A DNA stretch of 64,000 nt from NCBI GenBank assembly GCA_028532985.1, contig JANCIK010000012.1:1-64000 (forward strand), written 5' to 3'. The notes under the pieces were generated by a model, which was given only the letters and a program-made list of their open reading frames with translations, did no database searches and was not told where the DNA came from. This document shows positions 34,058 to 47,093 of the stretch, piece after piece; within the stretch, counting starts at the first letter, position 1, and each line of letters begins with the position of its first letter. The position numbers and the translations under genes were made by a program. Source of the DNA: Stropharia rugosoannulata (taxonomy: Eukaryota > Basidiomycota > Agaricomycetes > Agaricales > Strophariaceae).

Positions 34058-37000
34058 TTAGCGATTACTGACGGTTCATCTCTTTGGTAGCGTGTCACAC
34101 TTAAACTCCGATAAGTCTCAGCAACTTGCTATAGGAATCGATCAAAACAATGTATGTCGTGCAGAAACCTCTCTCCGCCAAACGAAGATTTAATATTGTT
34201 GTTTTTACCAGATTACAATCACCAAACTCGACGTGGCAAACGATAACCCCCAGTGAGAAATGCCAAAAACGAGAAAAAACTAGAGCAAACACTGCCAAGC
34301 CTCACGAAATGTGCGAGTACGGTTTGGCAATCCGTTTGTAGGTCGATTTTGTTTGGCGGAAGAAATAACCTCACAAAACTAAACACAACATCTTGTCAAA
34401 CCGCGTGAAACCATAAAAAATCGCAGTAAACCCATAAATTGTGTTTTTAGTCCATTTGATCTAGCTAGAATTGAACCATAAATAACGAGATAAAACGAAG
34501 ATAAACCACATTTATTAGATACTGCCTAATAACATGGACCCATACACTGTCTACTAGTACATCGACAGGCTCCACAAACCTCCTTTCCCTATCCTGATTG
34601 CATACATCCTCCTGCCGCCAGAACCTCTGCCTGATCCCTGCTCAAATTGCCGCTGATCCCTGTTCGAATTTCCGGTAGTGCGTTCTATTAGAAACCGTTT
34701 CATAAATATAAAAATGAAAGGAGATAGAGCATATACGCACATATAAGTACAACCAGCGATGTCAGACTGCACCTTCCTAATTCAAAGGAGAAAATTAAAA
34801 TTTTGTTCTGTTTAACTTGTGGAACACTTACCGACTACGAAAATTTCCTCGCCACATGCTTTCCCCATGATTTAACAATGAGCTTCTGAAAGAACAGTTA
34901 AATTGAGCATACATACCTCTTACCAATCCGGCATTCACTTGGGGCACGAGATAAGCATGATCTTCGGCTCTAAATAGGTATGAAACCAACAAGAGAGCGC
35001 ATATAAGGACTTATTATCATACCTATAGGCTCTTTAAGTTAATTGTAGGGCGTATACATCGCTGACTTGGATGTCTGTCGCTTGCGCATTCCTCGAGGGT
35101 GTACCGCGGTACTTTAGCCAGTGTGTAGGCAACTACGGGCCACGGCCCAAGCCACGGCGTGTTACGGTTACTGTCCCTGGGTAGAAAAAGGTTGGCACGT
35201 CAGCGGGTCACGTACGTGTATACGTACTAAGTAAGATGGTAGGAATGTGGTGGTTGGAGAGGAAGAAGTGAGACAGTCCTAACTTTGGGCGAGAAGCATT
35301 TGATCAATCACGTGCTTTCCGTAGTACGCGCGTCGCGTGCAGACTCTGAGCAAACTCTGAGTTGAAACTGAGACTTTGGGGAAATCTCAAAGGCAATTTC
35401 ATTCCCAGGCAGCCCTATAACTATTAAGTTCACTCTTAGAACTTAGAGCCTCCAGGATAGCACAATCACTCAAGTACTCAAAATATATGAACACACAGAG
35501 AGTTATACCAAAGTTATACAATTGCCAGTCCCACTGCAGGCTGCTTTAACTTGCCTTCAACTTTGCTTCAACTTGCCCTGTAATGGCTTCACTTGATAGG
35601 GTACAGTGAGTGTCAACGCATTACGGTGGCGCTTCAATGTGCTGAGTCCGCAAGATCGGTATAATTTGTACTACTTAGTATGATGACGTTGAGAATGACA
35701 TTATGTAATACTAATCTGAGAGTCTGTCAAAGTTGTAGAGCTTGGGGGAGTTGTAGGTGAGGCAAAGGTGAGGTTCTGAATAGTTTACTCAGGTTTAGTT
35801 GCATTCGAGACATTTTCAAGGCAATATGTGATTGGTTTTGCTTGGTTATGTCGTGTTGGGCACAGTTGGATAATGTTAGTGTTGTTTGGCGCGGTTTTCG
35901 GCATTTCTCACTGGGGGATAACCAAGTATGGCGCCTGTTGGAAGTTTAGTGTTAAAGATACTCAACTGCGTTCGGTGTTGGTTCTATCGAGAAACAAGTG
36001 TATCACAGCTGAAGATTGAAACTTGTACAAATACTATGATCTATGATTGACTACTGTTGAACGTTGAACGTTGAACGTTTCGAATGTTTGAATGTTGAAA
36101 GTTAAGGTGACTTACTGGCTCAAAGAACAAGGGTACACTGAGGCTTTAGAGACCATAGTCATCGCACTGAAATGACTAACGGTTCTTCGCTTGTATGTAA
36201 TACAGTTCGAGACCGGCTGGGGACGAGCCTAGTGATTTTGATGTGAAACGGACTTCATGTAAAAATTCTGACCAGAACAAGACATGTCAGCAAATTCTCA
36301 CGATGCCTAGCAAAAATTGGGAAATTGTGATTAGCACTTGGTTAAGTATGCCACAGGACCCCTATGGTCATATTTGTTACGCCTTGAAGCCGGAGATACA
36401 TGTGGATAAAGCAGCACGAAACCTTCCTCTTCTTCGAGAGTACTCAAACCGTGCAACCGTCAGGGTCGGTGAGGTGTCGTCACCTTCGCCCTTCGAGAGA
36501 CTAGGTTGCTCAACTTGCTTGTACGTATGGTATCATACCGATTTTCTTCTACTTACCTCAGATGTCTACGATCTTTAGTATGATGAATGAACGAATTCGA
36601 CAAGACATTGACAATCAGTGGAGGGCGAGAGTCTATTTACCGCAGGTATGAACCTGAGGCCTGAGGCCTGACTAGGACTCGTTATGCCGGGGACTTTCCT
36701 ACGAAACCCCATCGCTTACTGGAAATGTATCCTTCAAACGCCGGGTCGTTTCTTAGACTTTCATTCGTCACTCGGCTGTTTGAGTACATTCCTGGCTTCG
36801 TATGGCATCACTTCAGTTGTTCTGAACTATACGGTTGTGTTCAAATTCATTGATGTTATTGTTTATGATACGAGATGTACGACATAGCGCATTCGAAAGC
36901 AAGGACACATAGCAAAATATAAACGACGACAAAAACAGAAAGACACCTCTAGTTAAAAATGCAGTACAGACAAACAGGGATAATAAGAGAAGCAACGTGT

Positions 37001-37117
37001 GATGGACAAGATAAAGTAGAAAAAGATGCTGAACGATATAAAAAGCCAGAATTAAATGTCCAGCTCAGAAACGAATTAATGATGAACAGAAATCAAGTCG
37101 GGTCATTGCCGCTACGC
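34058..37117. other. 3-kb region without recognised genes
   Basis: AT-rich spacer separating the accessory island from the conserved genes. It includes a short tandem repeat (GAACGTT, about three copies near 36058-36078) and a 111-codon ORF at 36243-36578 (WEIVISTWLSMPQDPYGHIC) that I do not recognise. No transposase or LTR pair is visible. Confidence 0.4.
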
Positions 37118-40100
37118 CTACGTACCGGTGCTACTTTGTGTCACCAGCGCCTGCATCTCGACAATACATTCCTGCAGCTTCGCAAGGACCTCTTTCGCAT
37201 TCTCCAGAAGAGGCTTGATGTTTTCGGGGGTCATCGCAAGCTTCCCCTCCTTCAACAGCGGTACAGACACAGAGGAGGTGAACTGAGGGGGAGGCATCGA
37301 GCGGACGGAGCCCGCAATGGTGGGAGCTTGCGAACGTGCAGATGCCGGACTTCCAACGTTTGCAGATAGCCTAGGATTATGTGCGTCCTCATGAGCGGAT
37401 AGAGCGGAATTTTGATGAGGTTTTGTTGGGGAATTAGCCTCGTCTGCCGCCTCTGTCACGTTGGACAAGCGAATGAAGCGCTGACCAGTACCAGGCGGCG
37501 AAGCTGTCGCAGATCCATCAGGCAAGGGTCGAAGGGAAGACGAGGATATGTTGAACGAGCGCTTTGAGATGATGGCGTGCGGGCGGCCAGAGGTGGTGGG
37601 CGACGTCATTGGGAGGGGAAGCGTTTGTAAATGCTGAGGCGGATCGAACGAGGCATCTTGTAGGTATGGGTTCGTCCGTTGCCGTGCCTTCCGCAAGCTA
37701 TTATTCCCACCGCGCACAGTTGCAAGGTGATCAACGCCGTCGCCTCGTCCTAGCCCGTCAAGGTCAGAGGCCGAGTCCATCCTGTCCCAGTCTTCCTCAC
37801 TCGTGCTACTTCCTTCTCCATCTGGACCGCTACTGCTCTGACCTCGACCTTGAGCGCGTTGTCTCAATTGGTCTTGAACAGCGGATCCAGAAAGGTCGTC
37901 AGTAGACATGCTCGGAGCCCGTTGCTTGCTGCTGTTCCCTAGCCGGAAGATCGACGCCAGTGATGGACGGCGGGGCGATGTACGTGGGGGGACGAAGGTC
38001 GAGAGAGGAGATGTAGCGGCCGTTGCATCGTCCCTAGAGGCGCGCACTGTGCCTGTACCAGTGCTGTCCATCGTCGCACTTGTCTTAGCCCTACGTCGGC
38101 CACTATCACCAGTCATAGGAGGAACACGAGGATGAGGATATCGATGGAGTTTGCTACCCTTTGAAGACTGTGTGCTTAGCGACGCCGTAGATAGTGCCGC
38201 AGCCCTCATCCCCGTTGCGCCCTCGCCACCTAGAGGCGACACCGTCCCTTCCGCCGCGCCGCGTTTGAGAGCACGCAACATATCCCGGATGCCTGCCATC
38301 CCGATGCCACGTCGGCGTTTGCGCTCTGGGTCTGCTGCAGGCTGCTGTTGTGAATGTGATGACTGGCCCCGCTGTCGGTCTTGCTCATATTCACGCTGGA
38401 TCTGCTGACGCCTTTGCTGTATACTCTCCTCAGACGGCAAGGTGATGGTACTATTTCGCGCATCGCCCCAGCGCCAATCCCGGTCAACGTAAGGAGCCTG
38501 CAAAGATGCGTCGCGAGCCTGAGGAGGTATGTCTGAGCCGGTACTTGCATTGGCACTCGCGCTGGGGGCAGACGCGCTTCTTAGTCCTGATTCGAGTTGT
38601 CCAGAAGAGCCAGACGCAGACGCAGCGGCTGCCGCATTTGAGTTATTCAGCATCTCGCGCAGTAGTACAAGCTGTCGTTGACTTAGGTCATGCCGACCTG
38701 TCGACGAACGCCACGACATGTTATTGCTAGCCGGTGGGCTCGCCGGTGGAGGTCCTGCGACTGACTGAATCGGAGCCTGATCACTCTTGGTAGTGACTGA
38801 TGAAGTAGACTCCTCAGCGCCCTTTGCGGGAGACTCTGGTTGAACGATATATGGCTTCTTGATTGGGGTCGTCTGATTCCCTGCAAGGGTTATAGCGCGC
38901 TCCCTACCCATCTTCTTGCCGACCGATGTGCTCGGGATGTCGAAAACGGCGGCCTGAGCCTGTTGGACGAAGGGCACTGATATGCTTGTCGATGGTAGCG
39001 GAGATGTCGTATCGTCATCTCCCCCGCTCCCGCCTCCAAGTTCGATAAGAAGGTCTGCGCACTCCCATGGGATCCGGTATTTGGAATTAATAGTCCAAAA
39101 CAACGCCGCCATTTCCTTATATGCAATTTGGGCAGTAGTGACATCCTGAGTACTCGCCGAAGCAGATGCGGCGACTGAGGTTGAAGCCGACGATGAGGTT
39201 GAAGCTGGAGTTAGGGAAGACGGAGGAGCAGGGTTGGGATTCGTATTTGACCTTGCTCGAGTCTTCGGCTTCAAATTCGCGAAAAAGCCTCCGGCAGTGG
39301 CAGCTGAAGTTGTGCGAGGTGGAGGAATGACTTCTGCTGCTGGAATATCAGAGGAGGCTGTCACAGAAGTAGAGGGACGAGCGCTGTATGCATGGACATG
39401 GGACTCAAAAATCTGCTGGACCTGCCCGACGAGCATTTGGTAGGTCCTCTGCATCTCTTTGAGCTCTGGGGAAAGGCGACATCAGTAATGCGAAACGAAT
39501 ATAGTATTAAAGGCAAGAAGAAAAGAAAGCAGAATGACACGCACGTTCAACACTGCTCGCAAATTCGCGCACCATGCCTAGATCCCGCTTGATGTTGACT
39601 TGCGCCTGACTGATCCTTGCCGGTATCTTCAAGTCGCCCAACGAATTCCTCCTCGGTACCTTCGCCTTCGCATGATCGCCAGTGTCACCCTCTCCCGCAT
39701 CAATGTTAACACTATCTCCTTCCACTGTAGCCGCTGCGGCAGTAGCAGCACCGACGCGCCCAAGCGATGCGGACTGTTGAGTCCCGGGCGACTTGCCTGG
39801 GGAGAGCCTGTTTTTAACATTAGCATTAACAGATGCAGGCGAGCCTTCGACACCTAGTGTAGCGCGCGGAGAGGATTTCGGGGTATAAAAGAGGGATGAA
39901 GAGGAGGCTGTGGGGGACAGAGAAACGGTTGACTGAGGAGGGAGGTTCAGCGCCCCTTCGAGCTTCTGGTTGTCTTCCGCAACGGGAGGACGAGTCTTGA
40001 TACCCGCCCCGGCCGGACCAAGCGTCTGCGGAGGTGATGGTGGTTGTAGCTCGATAGGCGGCAGGAGTGACAGCGATGTAGGACTGGAAGACGGTAGTGG

Positions 40101-43100
40101 TGGGACCGGTCCTCTATCCTGATCGAGTGATTGTCTCATCTTTGCCTCGAAATCCAAACTTGCCCTTCCTACGTTCGCCAACACAAGATGCTCCTCCGAA
40201 GTGCGTGAACGGCGTGAACGGGAGCTCGACGAAGGACGGCGCGCGGGTGCAGGACGATGCGGTTGCCGGGGAGTCTTGTGTAGGTTCTCATTATCAGCAT
40301 CCTTGTCAATATCCGTCCCCTCGTCCTTCGCTTGGGCAAGAGTGCCGCTGGGATTCCGTGACGAGGCTACACTCCTGCGCCCATCGCTCGACGCGCTTGA
40401 GGTACTAGGTGGGAGAACAGAGCTGCCTTGGCTCCTACTGCTAGCAGTCGATACAATGCGTCGACCTGAACCAGTCTTCTTCGTAGTTAAAATAGAAGAA
40501 GGGAGAGGTAAATGTCCAGTTGAGGCCGTGGCGTGACGCAGAGAAAGCGAAATCTGGCTCTCGGAAGTAGGGAGAGCAGGCAATGCATAAGGACCTGACT
40601 GTTTACCCGCACCGGGGCCCAAACTCGTATGTGCATGGTTAGTCGCATTCCCGGAGGGGCGTCGCGCAGACGAGAAGAAGCCGGTTGATGCAGAAGGCGA
40701 TGGGGGCGTAGGCGGAACGGGGGTGGATCGGTCAATCAACACGCCTCCCGACTTCGTACGTTTATGTCTCCCAACCAGGCTGATGCGGCGAACAGAGCCC
40801 ATGAACCCACGAGCACCTTCCTGAACTTTCTCTGGCTCTTGGTTGGGCAGCTTCGAAGTGTTGAATGATTCCTTGATGGGTGTCTTCGGCGCGCCACCTT
40901 GCCTTGCTGCAGAATCGTCGCGACGTAGAAGGCGCGACAACGACTTCCGTCGCGGTCGTTCATATTCACCAGCATCCTCTCCTCGCTCTCCGTCTTTATC
41001 CTTCGCATGATCCATCCCGGACTTCAGCCCCAAAGCACGCCCAATCCCCAGCCCACCATACCGTCCCCCGCCCGACTTCTCCACACCACTAGCCGTACCG
41101 TCCACGCTATCCTCAGCTGTACCACCCCCACCCATCGCCCTCCGCAACTGCATGAAACCCAAACTCTTGCGTTTCCCCAGACGTGCTGCACTCGGCGATG
41201 GGGGCGATACCTCCGGACCAGCACCCAACGTCCTGCCGCCCGACTCACCCGGAGTCCCTGATCCAACACTGTATCCACGCCCGCGTCCGGCGTGTACATG
41301 TGGTGGTGTCTGGTCCGTAGCACCCCTCTCCTCTGCCTCCAGTATGCTCATAGTCATCCCAAGACTCGCCCGACTAGCGCTAAAATCCATACTCGCTCGC
41401 ACCCCGCCTCTTGACGCAGGGCGGTACGGGTACACACGCCTACCGGCACTCGGCCGACGTGCTAGGGGCGGGCCGTGAGGACTATCAGCTCCGTCCCCTC
41501 CTCGGCCAGAGTCGACGGCGGAGGTCGCATGTCCCTCTGTCTGCCCATCCACACCCGCAGAGCTCCCAACAGACCGTCGCGGCGTCCGCCCCCCGGCCTG
41601 GCTTCTGCTCCTGCTCCCGCTGCGACTGCGGTCGCCGCTTCGCGTACGTGTGAGTTTCCCCGGTCTTCGTGCATTGCCGTCTGGCGACGCTGGTGCGGGA
41701 CCTGGGCTCGGAGTGGCGTTGCTGGCTGTCGCGGCTCTTGCTCTACCTGAAGGTGTTCCTGGTGTGCTAGGAGTGCGAAATCCACGCCTTGCGTGACCGG
41801 TGGGACTCGGGCTAGTGTTGTTTTCGGCGGTATTGCTTGACGCGCGCGACGACGCACGAAAAAACCACCCGCTGCTTCCAGGAGTGACATTCGAGGCCGC
41901 AGGCGTATCTTCAGAATGAGCACGGTTTGGGTGTAGATGAGACTGTGTACTATAGTTGTTGTAGTTACCGAAAGACGACAGCGATGATTGGGGCCGTGGC
42001 GTGCGTTGGTGGTCAGGACTTGTGAGACGTGCATCTGGGTAAATATCATACAAAAAAGGTACGCGCAATTAGAGGGTTAATTCTGGCAAGAACTAGGGAA
42101 AAAGAAGAACTACTAACCTCCGTAGCCGTACCCTCCATCGGCACCTGTGCTCATCCCCCGTCGCCGCTGCAGCTTTCCGACGATACCACCGCTAACCCCC
42201 GACCCAGAGGATGTCGCAGCACCCGACCCGGAACCAATACCAACCCATCGTTTAACGCTTCCAATACGACCCAGTAGCGTCTGTTTCCCTGGGGTTAGAG
42301 GAACCGAACCCACACCACCATACGAATCCGGAAGTGCAGAGGACGTGCGGGGCGGGCCAATAACGGGACGATGCCGTGCATCCGAAGAATGCCCAGAGGC
42401 AGAATGGGCGCCCTCTCCATTGTCAGCTTCTACGTCGCCGTCGGCATTGACATCTTCAGGCCCTTCCCCAATATCCTCTTCTTCAGAGAACGCGCGCGCG
42501 CTATCGAAAGACCTCCTTGAGTGCGTCTGTTCATCGATATTAGCCCCCAAGCTCCGCCTTCCATAACGCTTGCTGCCGCGGGATGGCGAACCTGGTGAGC
42601 CAGTTCCGTGAGCGACATCCACAAGCTCAAATACACCCTCTCTCTCCCTCATCCGTTCCCTGTCGCCGGGACGGCTTCTCTTTCTCAGTCGCCTCCGCTC
42701 GCGCTCCTTTCGCTCCCTCTCACGGTGTAGCTGAGGACTAGGCGGGAGCAGTGAGAAAACGCGCGCAGAAGCAGAGGGATAGCCAAATGACCCAACCGTA
42801 GAAGGGGACATGAGCGGAGCGGTCGAAGCGCTGTGCATGGTACGCACAGTACCAGGGACGCTGAACACGGAGGATGCAGGGCTAGATAGTGAAGGTGAAG
42901 GGAAAGGCTCTACAACGGAAGATGGGTCTGTGGAGGAGTGTGGTGCCAGGAAAACAGCGCCACTAGCACTGTTTGAAAAGGTCGGTGGAAGTGCTGGGGT
43001 GGGTGGCGGAAGAGAGGTAGGTAGAGGTGGAGCATGCTGTGCGGCTGCGCGGGCAAGGGCAGCACGTCTGGTACGTGCAGTAACTGTACGATCTTCTTCG

Positions 43101-44008
43101 TCGTTCGCATGTGGATTCTTGAGCGCGAAATCAGCGTCCAGCTCGCGATCGAACTCGTCGTCCCACGCATCTGCATCCGGCCGGCCATCCTTTCTGAGGC
43201 TAGAGAGGTGTTTGTTCATGGGTGACGTGGAGGTCGACGGCGATCGGGAAGGAGACGCAGGTGGCAGAGGCGATAAAGGAGAGGAAGGCTGGGGGCGGTA
43301 AGTTTTGGCCGCAGGCGTGGATGACGAGTCTGCCATGGGATAAGCACTTGCTCCTGGTTTCATTGGCGAGTTACGAGAGTACTCGAAGTCATCGTCCCAG
43401 TTTTCGGTCTCGTGTCCTACATTGACAGCAACTGCGAGAGGCAGTGGCAGAGGCACAACCGTACCAGGGGGTTTCGTTGGCGTTCGGAGATCGCGCTCAG
43501 GTTCGCTTAGCTTGACAGGACTGAATTCCCCATCTACTTCTGCGTCCCAGTCCTCCGTCTCGGCGCGGCTCCCGATGCTCATTTGCGCGTATGCGCGCTC
43601 TCCTTGCCTGCGATTGCGAGGGGGGGTGCGCGGGTTTGCGCGTCCCGACCCGGAACCAGAGCCGGCACCGAACTCAAAATCGTCGTCCCAGTTCTCTTCT
43701 GTGTCCGGCGCGAGGTCTGAGCAAAAGGACACGAATCGTCAGTTTTGTGTAATTACGAACAAGGTGATAACTGATGATAGAGAGGGAAACGATGGCCATG
43801 ACGAAAAGATGACGTGCACGAAGATATGTAATATATCACTGCTCTTGGCAGTACCTCACTCTCAGCAGTACCAAACGCGGGGAGCAGAACAAAACTGCAC
43901 AGCGGAAAGTGGCCATGTCGGATGACGAAACAGTGTGATGCAAGAAGAACAAGAGAAAAAAACCGAACCTGCGGCATGACCATCGACATGAACTTCTAAC
44001 GTCGCCAT
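37118..44008 (-). CDS. 2158-aa low-complexity protein with W-acidic repeats, possibly Byr4/Bfa1-like cytokinesis regulator
   Basis: Four exons on the minus strand join in phase: 44008-43969 (MATLEVHVDGHAA), 43716-42118, 42034-39545 and 39465-37118; introns are 252, 83 and 79 nt. The N-terminus has four W-acidic motifs: NWDDDFEFG (about 20-28), DWDAEVDGEF (69-78), NWDDDFEYS (119-127) and AWDDEFD (197-203). The rest is Ser/Pro/Arg-rich and probably disordered, with many SP/TP and RRxS sites. The third exon ends in a charged helix (RRNSLGDLKIPARISQAQ...) that continues into exon 4 (KEMQRTYQMLVGQVQQIF), probably a coiled coil. Near the C-terminus is another (LLENAKEVLAKLQECIVEMQ). Repeated WDDDFE motifs recall Byr4/Bfa1, part of the GTPase-activating complex of the septation network, but I cannot confirm that. 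A large scaffold of the cell-cycle or polarity machinery is the alternative. The gene model itself is well supported. Confidence 0.6.
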
Positions 44009-47000
44009 CCTCCACGTATCCGACTACGTCTTCGTTACTATAATCGTAGGCGTTGTGCACGTCGAGATGCGTTGGCATTCAGGTAGAGGGGCAGACTTCT
44101 TCGTTGGCGTTAGTTGAGCTGGCCTACCGCCTCGTGGTAGATAGGTGTGTTCGTACGCGTGAAATGTCGTCTAGTACTGGAAGTAAACTTCTCCGTGATG
44201 ATTCGTGGTCAGAAAAGCAAAGGGTTGGTGTTTATATGTCGAAAAGCGCGGCCGTGTGTTATAGAAGGAGGATTAGCCTGTTGCAATGCCCCTTCCGTTG
44301 TCCGGTTTGTCTTGAGGTTTCGTTAGGTAGATAATGTATACACGTCGTTCTTTGTGAGGTATCGTGTCCTGGACGTGGAGGGGTTCGTATATGCGGGAGG
44401 AAGTAGTGGTGGGTGGGGGACAAGGAGACGCGTGATCATGTTCCCTTTCAACGTCGTTGCTTTGCCGCTGGCCTCGGGCTTTGCCGAGTCGCGCTTTCCT
44501 CATGTCCCCAAATGGTCCGTCCTCCGCGAGCACTCCAGCTGCCTTCCTTTGGTTCTTATGCACTTCAGCCCCACCTGAATTATTGGGGAAAAGACTCGAA
44601 AGTATCTAATCGTTAATGAGTTTGCCTCGAGGCACACCTCGAGGCTCTCGAGTTCCCAGAATTTTCAAAATCGAACAAGGCCTCCCGTTTGGGAAGTTTT
44701 CCCATATTCTCCGGCCCTGGGTCCGCCCTGCCCACGCCTTCGCAACATGTCTTCACTTGGCTAAGTGCGTAGCCTTGTTTTGAGGCTTACCAGACTGTGA
44801 CATAATGAATGTAAGTCTTGTATATGTTGAATTGATATAAAGCAGAGTAACCGTGACGAACAATGGTAACTGTACGCATATTGCTTATGTAGGTCCTGGT
44901 ATTATACTCCATTATAACCGATTGAGCAGAGGTAAGGATAATTACATTTTAAACATGCATAAGACTATATTCCATTTCAAACAAGAAGCTACCGTCAATA
45001 CATGCAGATTACCGCCGGTCCAGGAGCTCAAGCGCTCACCTTCTGGTCTCTCACAGCTACAGTGATCCGTCTCTGTCATGTCCTAGCTAAATCGTCGATA
45101 TTCCATTTTCTGAGACCAAAGTGCTGCGGACTTTGAAAAAACAACACACTGTACAATTTGAAGTAATACACATGACGTGCTTCACTAGACCTCAACTTTG
45201 GGCCTCGTACGGATGGTACCCATCGTTCGATACAACTTGCATGTTAGTTGACAGGCTCCATGACAGACAAATAAGTACTTATATTTACTATCGCAGTAAT
45301 TTCCCAACAAATTAGAATACAGACATCTTGGGTGTAAAACGCAGAGGGTTCACATCTAACGCCGATTCGACTTCTCCGCCTGATAGTTCGGCAAAGTTCG
45401 GCGGCGTATCTTTTTTCCCAGGTACCAACAATTGCGCGGACGCGCTACAGTTGCGCTACAGGATGAATTCAAGATAGAACAGTGCCCATAGAATTTCACA
45501 GGCTCTAGACAAATGTTGAACATTTAAAAAAGGTGCTACTAGGCCGTAGGCCCGCCTGTTTAGAGAATTAGGATACCAAAAATGACGGTATACAGCTAGC
45601 TATTGAGGGCAATGTAAACCTTAGTATTAACGTCACCCCATCGGAATAAGATGATGCAGACCTTACAATTAAAAACACGGGCACCGGGATAGTCTTTGCT
45701 GAGACATAATATATATATTGCCTAAGCCGGGATACAACTGCTAGCTGCTTGTACTATTCGCTCAGACCAGACCTCGTCGACTGGATTAATCCAGCCGGGC
45801 GTCTAACGACCAGTACTATTTTTAGAATTTCTGTTATCACTACGTGCCTCGAGTACGGTGCTAACAAAAGTTGGTGATAATCAGAAGACCAGACAGAGAT
45901 ACTGATCAAATATGCGATCAGGACGCTAAAGAAATTACTGAACCTGAAAATAAATATTCATACCCGTAATCGAAGTACCTCGGGGTCAGAGGAACTTGAT
46001 CGGAGACAAGGGACGTTGGGGAAAACAGCAGCGCAGTATGTACTGCCCCGATAGTAGTCCGTGCGACGCTATCAGTACGGCCGGATAGACAGGATGCTCA
46101 TGAGACGCCAATGGATAATCAATGTTCTTTCTTCCATTTCAGATGATTACTTGTATCATCCAATAGAACTCAAAGGGCGCTGATGAAAAAAACAACTCTG
46201 CAAGTATTCCAGTCACAAGGACGTACTAATGCTGATGATCATTCATCTATTTACTATATATCCACTAACTACTTATTAATACTCCTCATAGAAAGCACAC
46301 GTAGTCTGTATAATTGTACTCCGTGTTGGAAAACATGGCCTGAGGACCGTTCTTCCGGGACGAGAGAACCCGAGATCAAAAATAAACACTTGAACGACAG
46401 TTTTCTGGCACAATGACAACTTTCTTCGAAGACTAATCTGTATAATAAGCCAAATCATGGCACACAACTGAAACTGTCCATTCTTGTTCCCTTTAATCAG
46501 ACAGTCTAGCAGGAGTCAGCTTTTATAAGCTCATCCAATCGTGTGCATCAGAACCTCTGATGCTAATGTCCAACCCACTCCCCCGGTATCCTATCAAGCC
46601 ATTGGCGCTGCAAAATAGGTGGTTATTAATTCCAGCTTTCGAAGGGGATGTGGATAAAACTAACTATATCTTCACACGTCGTTTGACCTCGACGTGCATG
46701 AGAATGTCCCAGTGATGTAATGATACTTCTTCTCGATCTAAGCTCCCACTAGCCTCAGGTTACAATGGGCTACCATCGTACTTACACAAATATTGGGTGT
46801 AAATGAACAGCTCTGTTTATTGAACATTGCAAACCAGCCATGCGTCATATTGTAGCAACGGTCTAGCGGCAAAGGGGCTACTTAATGAAATGTGCTATTT
46901 TGGGACGCCTACTAAAGTTTAGCCCTAAAATAGACAATGTTTCCTGTAACCGAATTCTCCCTCTCAGAACAGATGGTAGTATGGTTACACAGCAGTGCTG

Positions 47001-47010
47001 AGCGCTGAGC
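44009..47010. other. 3-kb intergenic region
   Basis: The first part is the upstream region of the large minus-strand gene. A perfect 9-bp inverted repeat around a CACA loop (GCCTCGAGG / CCTCGAGGC) lies near 44625-44646. The rest (44.8-47.0 kb) is AT-rich with no recognisable coding segment. Confidence 0.4.
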
Positions 47011-47017
47011 TATAAAG
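47011..47017 (+). promoter_or_regulatory. TATA box of the DUF6533-type membrane protein
   Basis: TATAAAG, 83 bases before the ATG at 47094. Confidence 0.45.
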
Positions 47018-47093
47018 GTAGTTCACGTACCCAGGGTACACGTTCTATGACTTCGATTTAAAGCGCCCCTGCGACACTCCAGTTTGAAGTGCT

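Noticed and set aside
35000..35330. Palindromic GC-rich stretch considered as a tRNA or small RNA
   Set aside because: No cloverleaf or conserved T-loop could be drawn, and no other RNA gene signature was found.
41462..42049. 195-codon minus-strand ORF overlapping exon 3 of the 2158-aa gene
   Set aside because: It is another frame of the same exon. The spliced frame joins in phase across four exons and is the better model.
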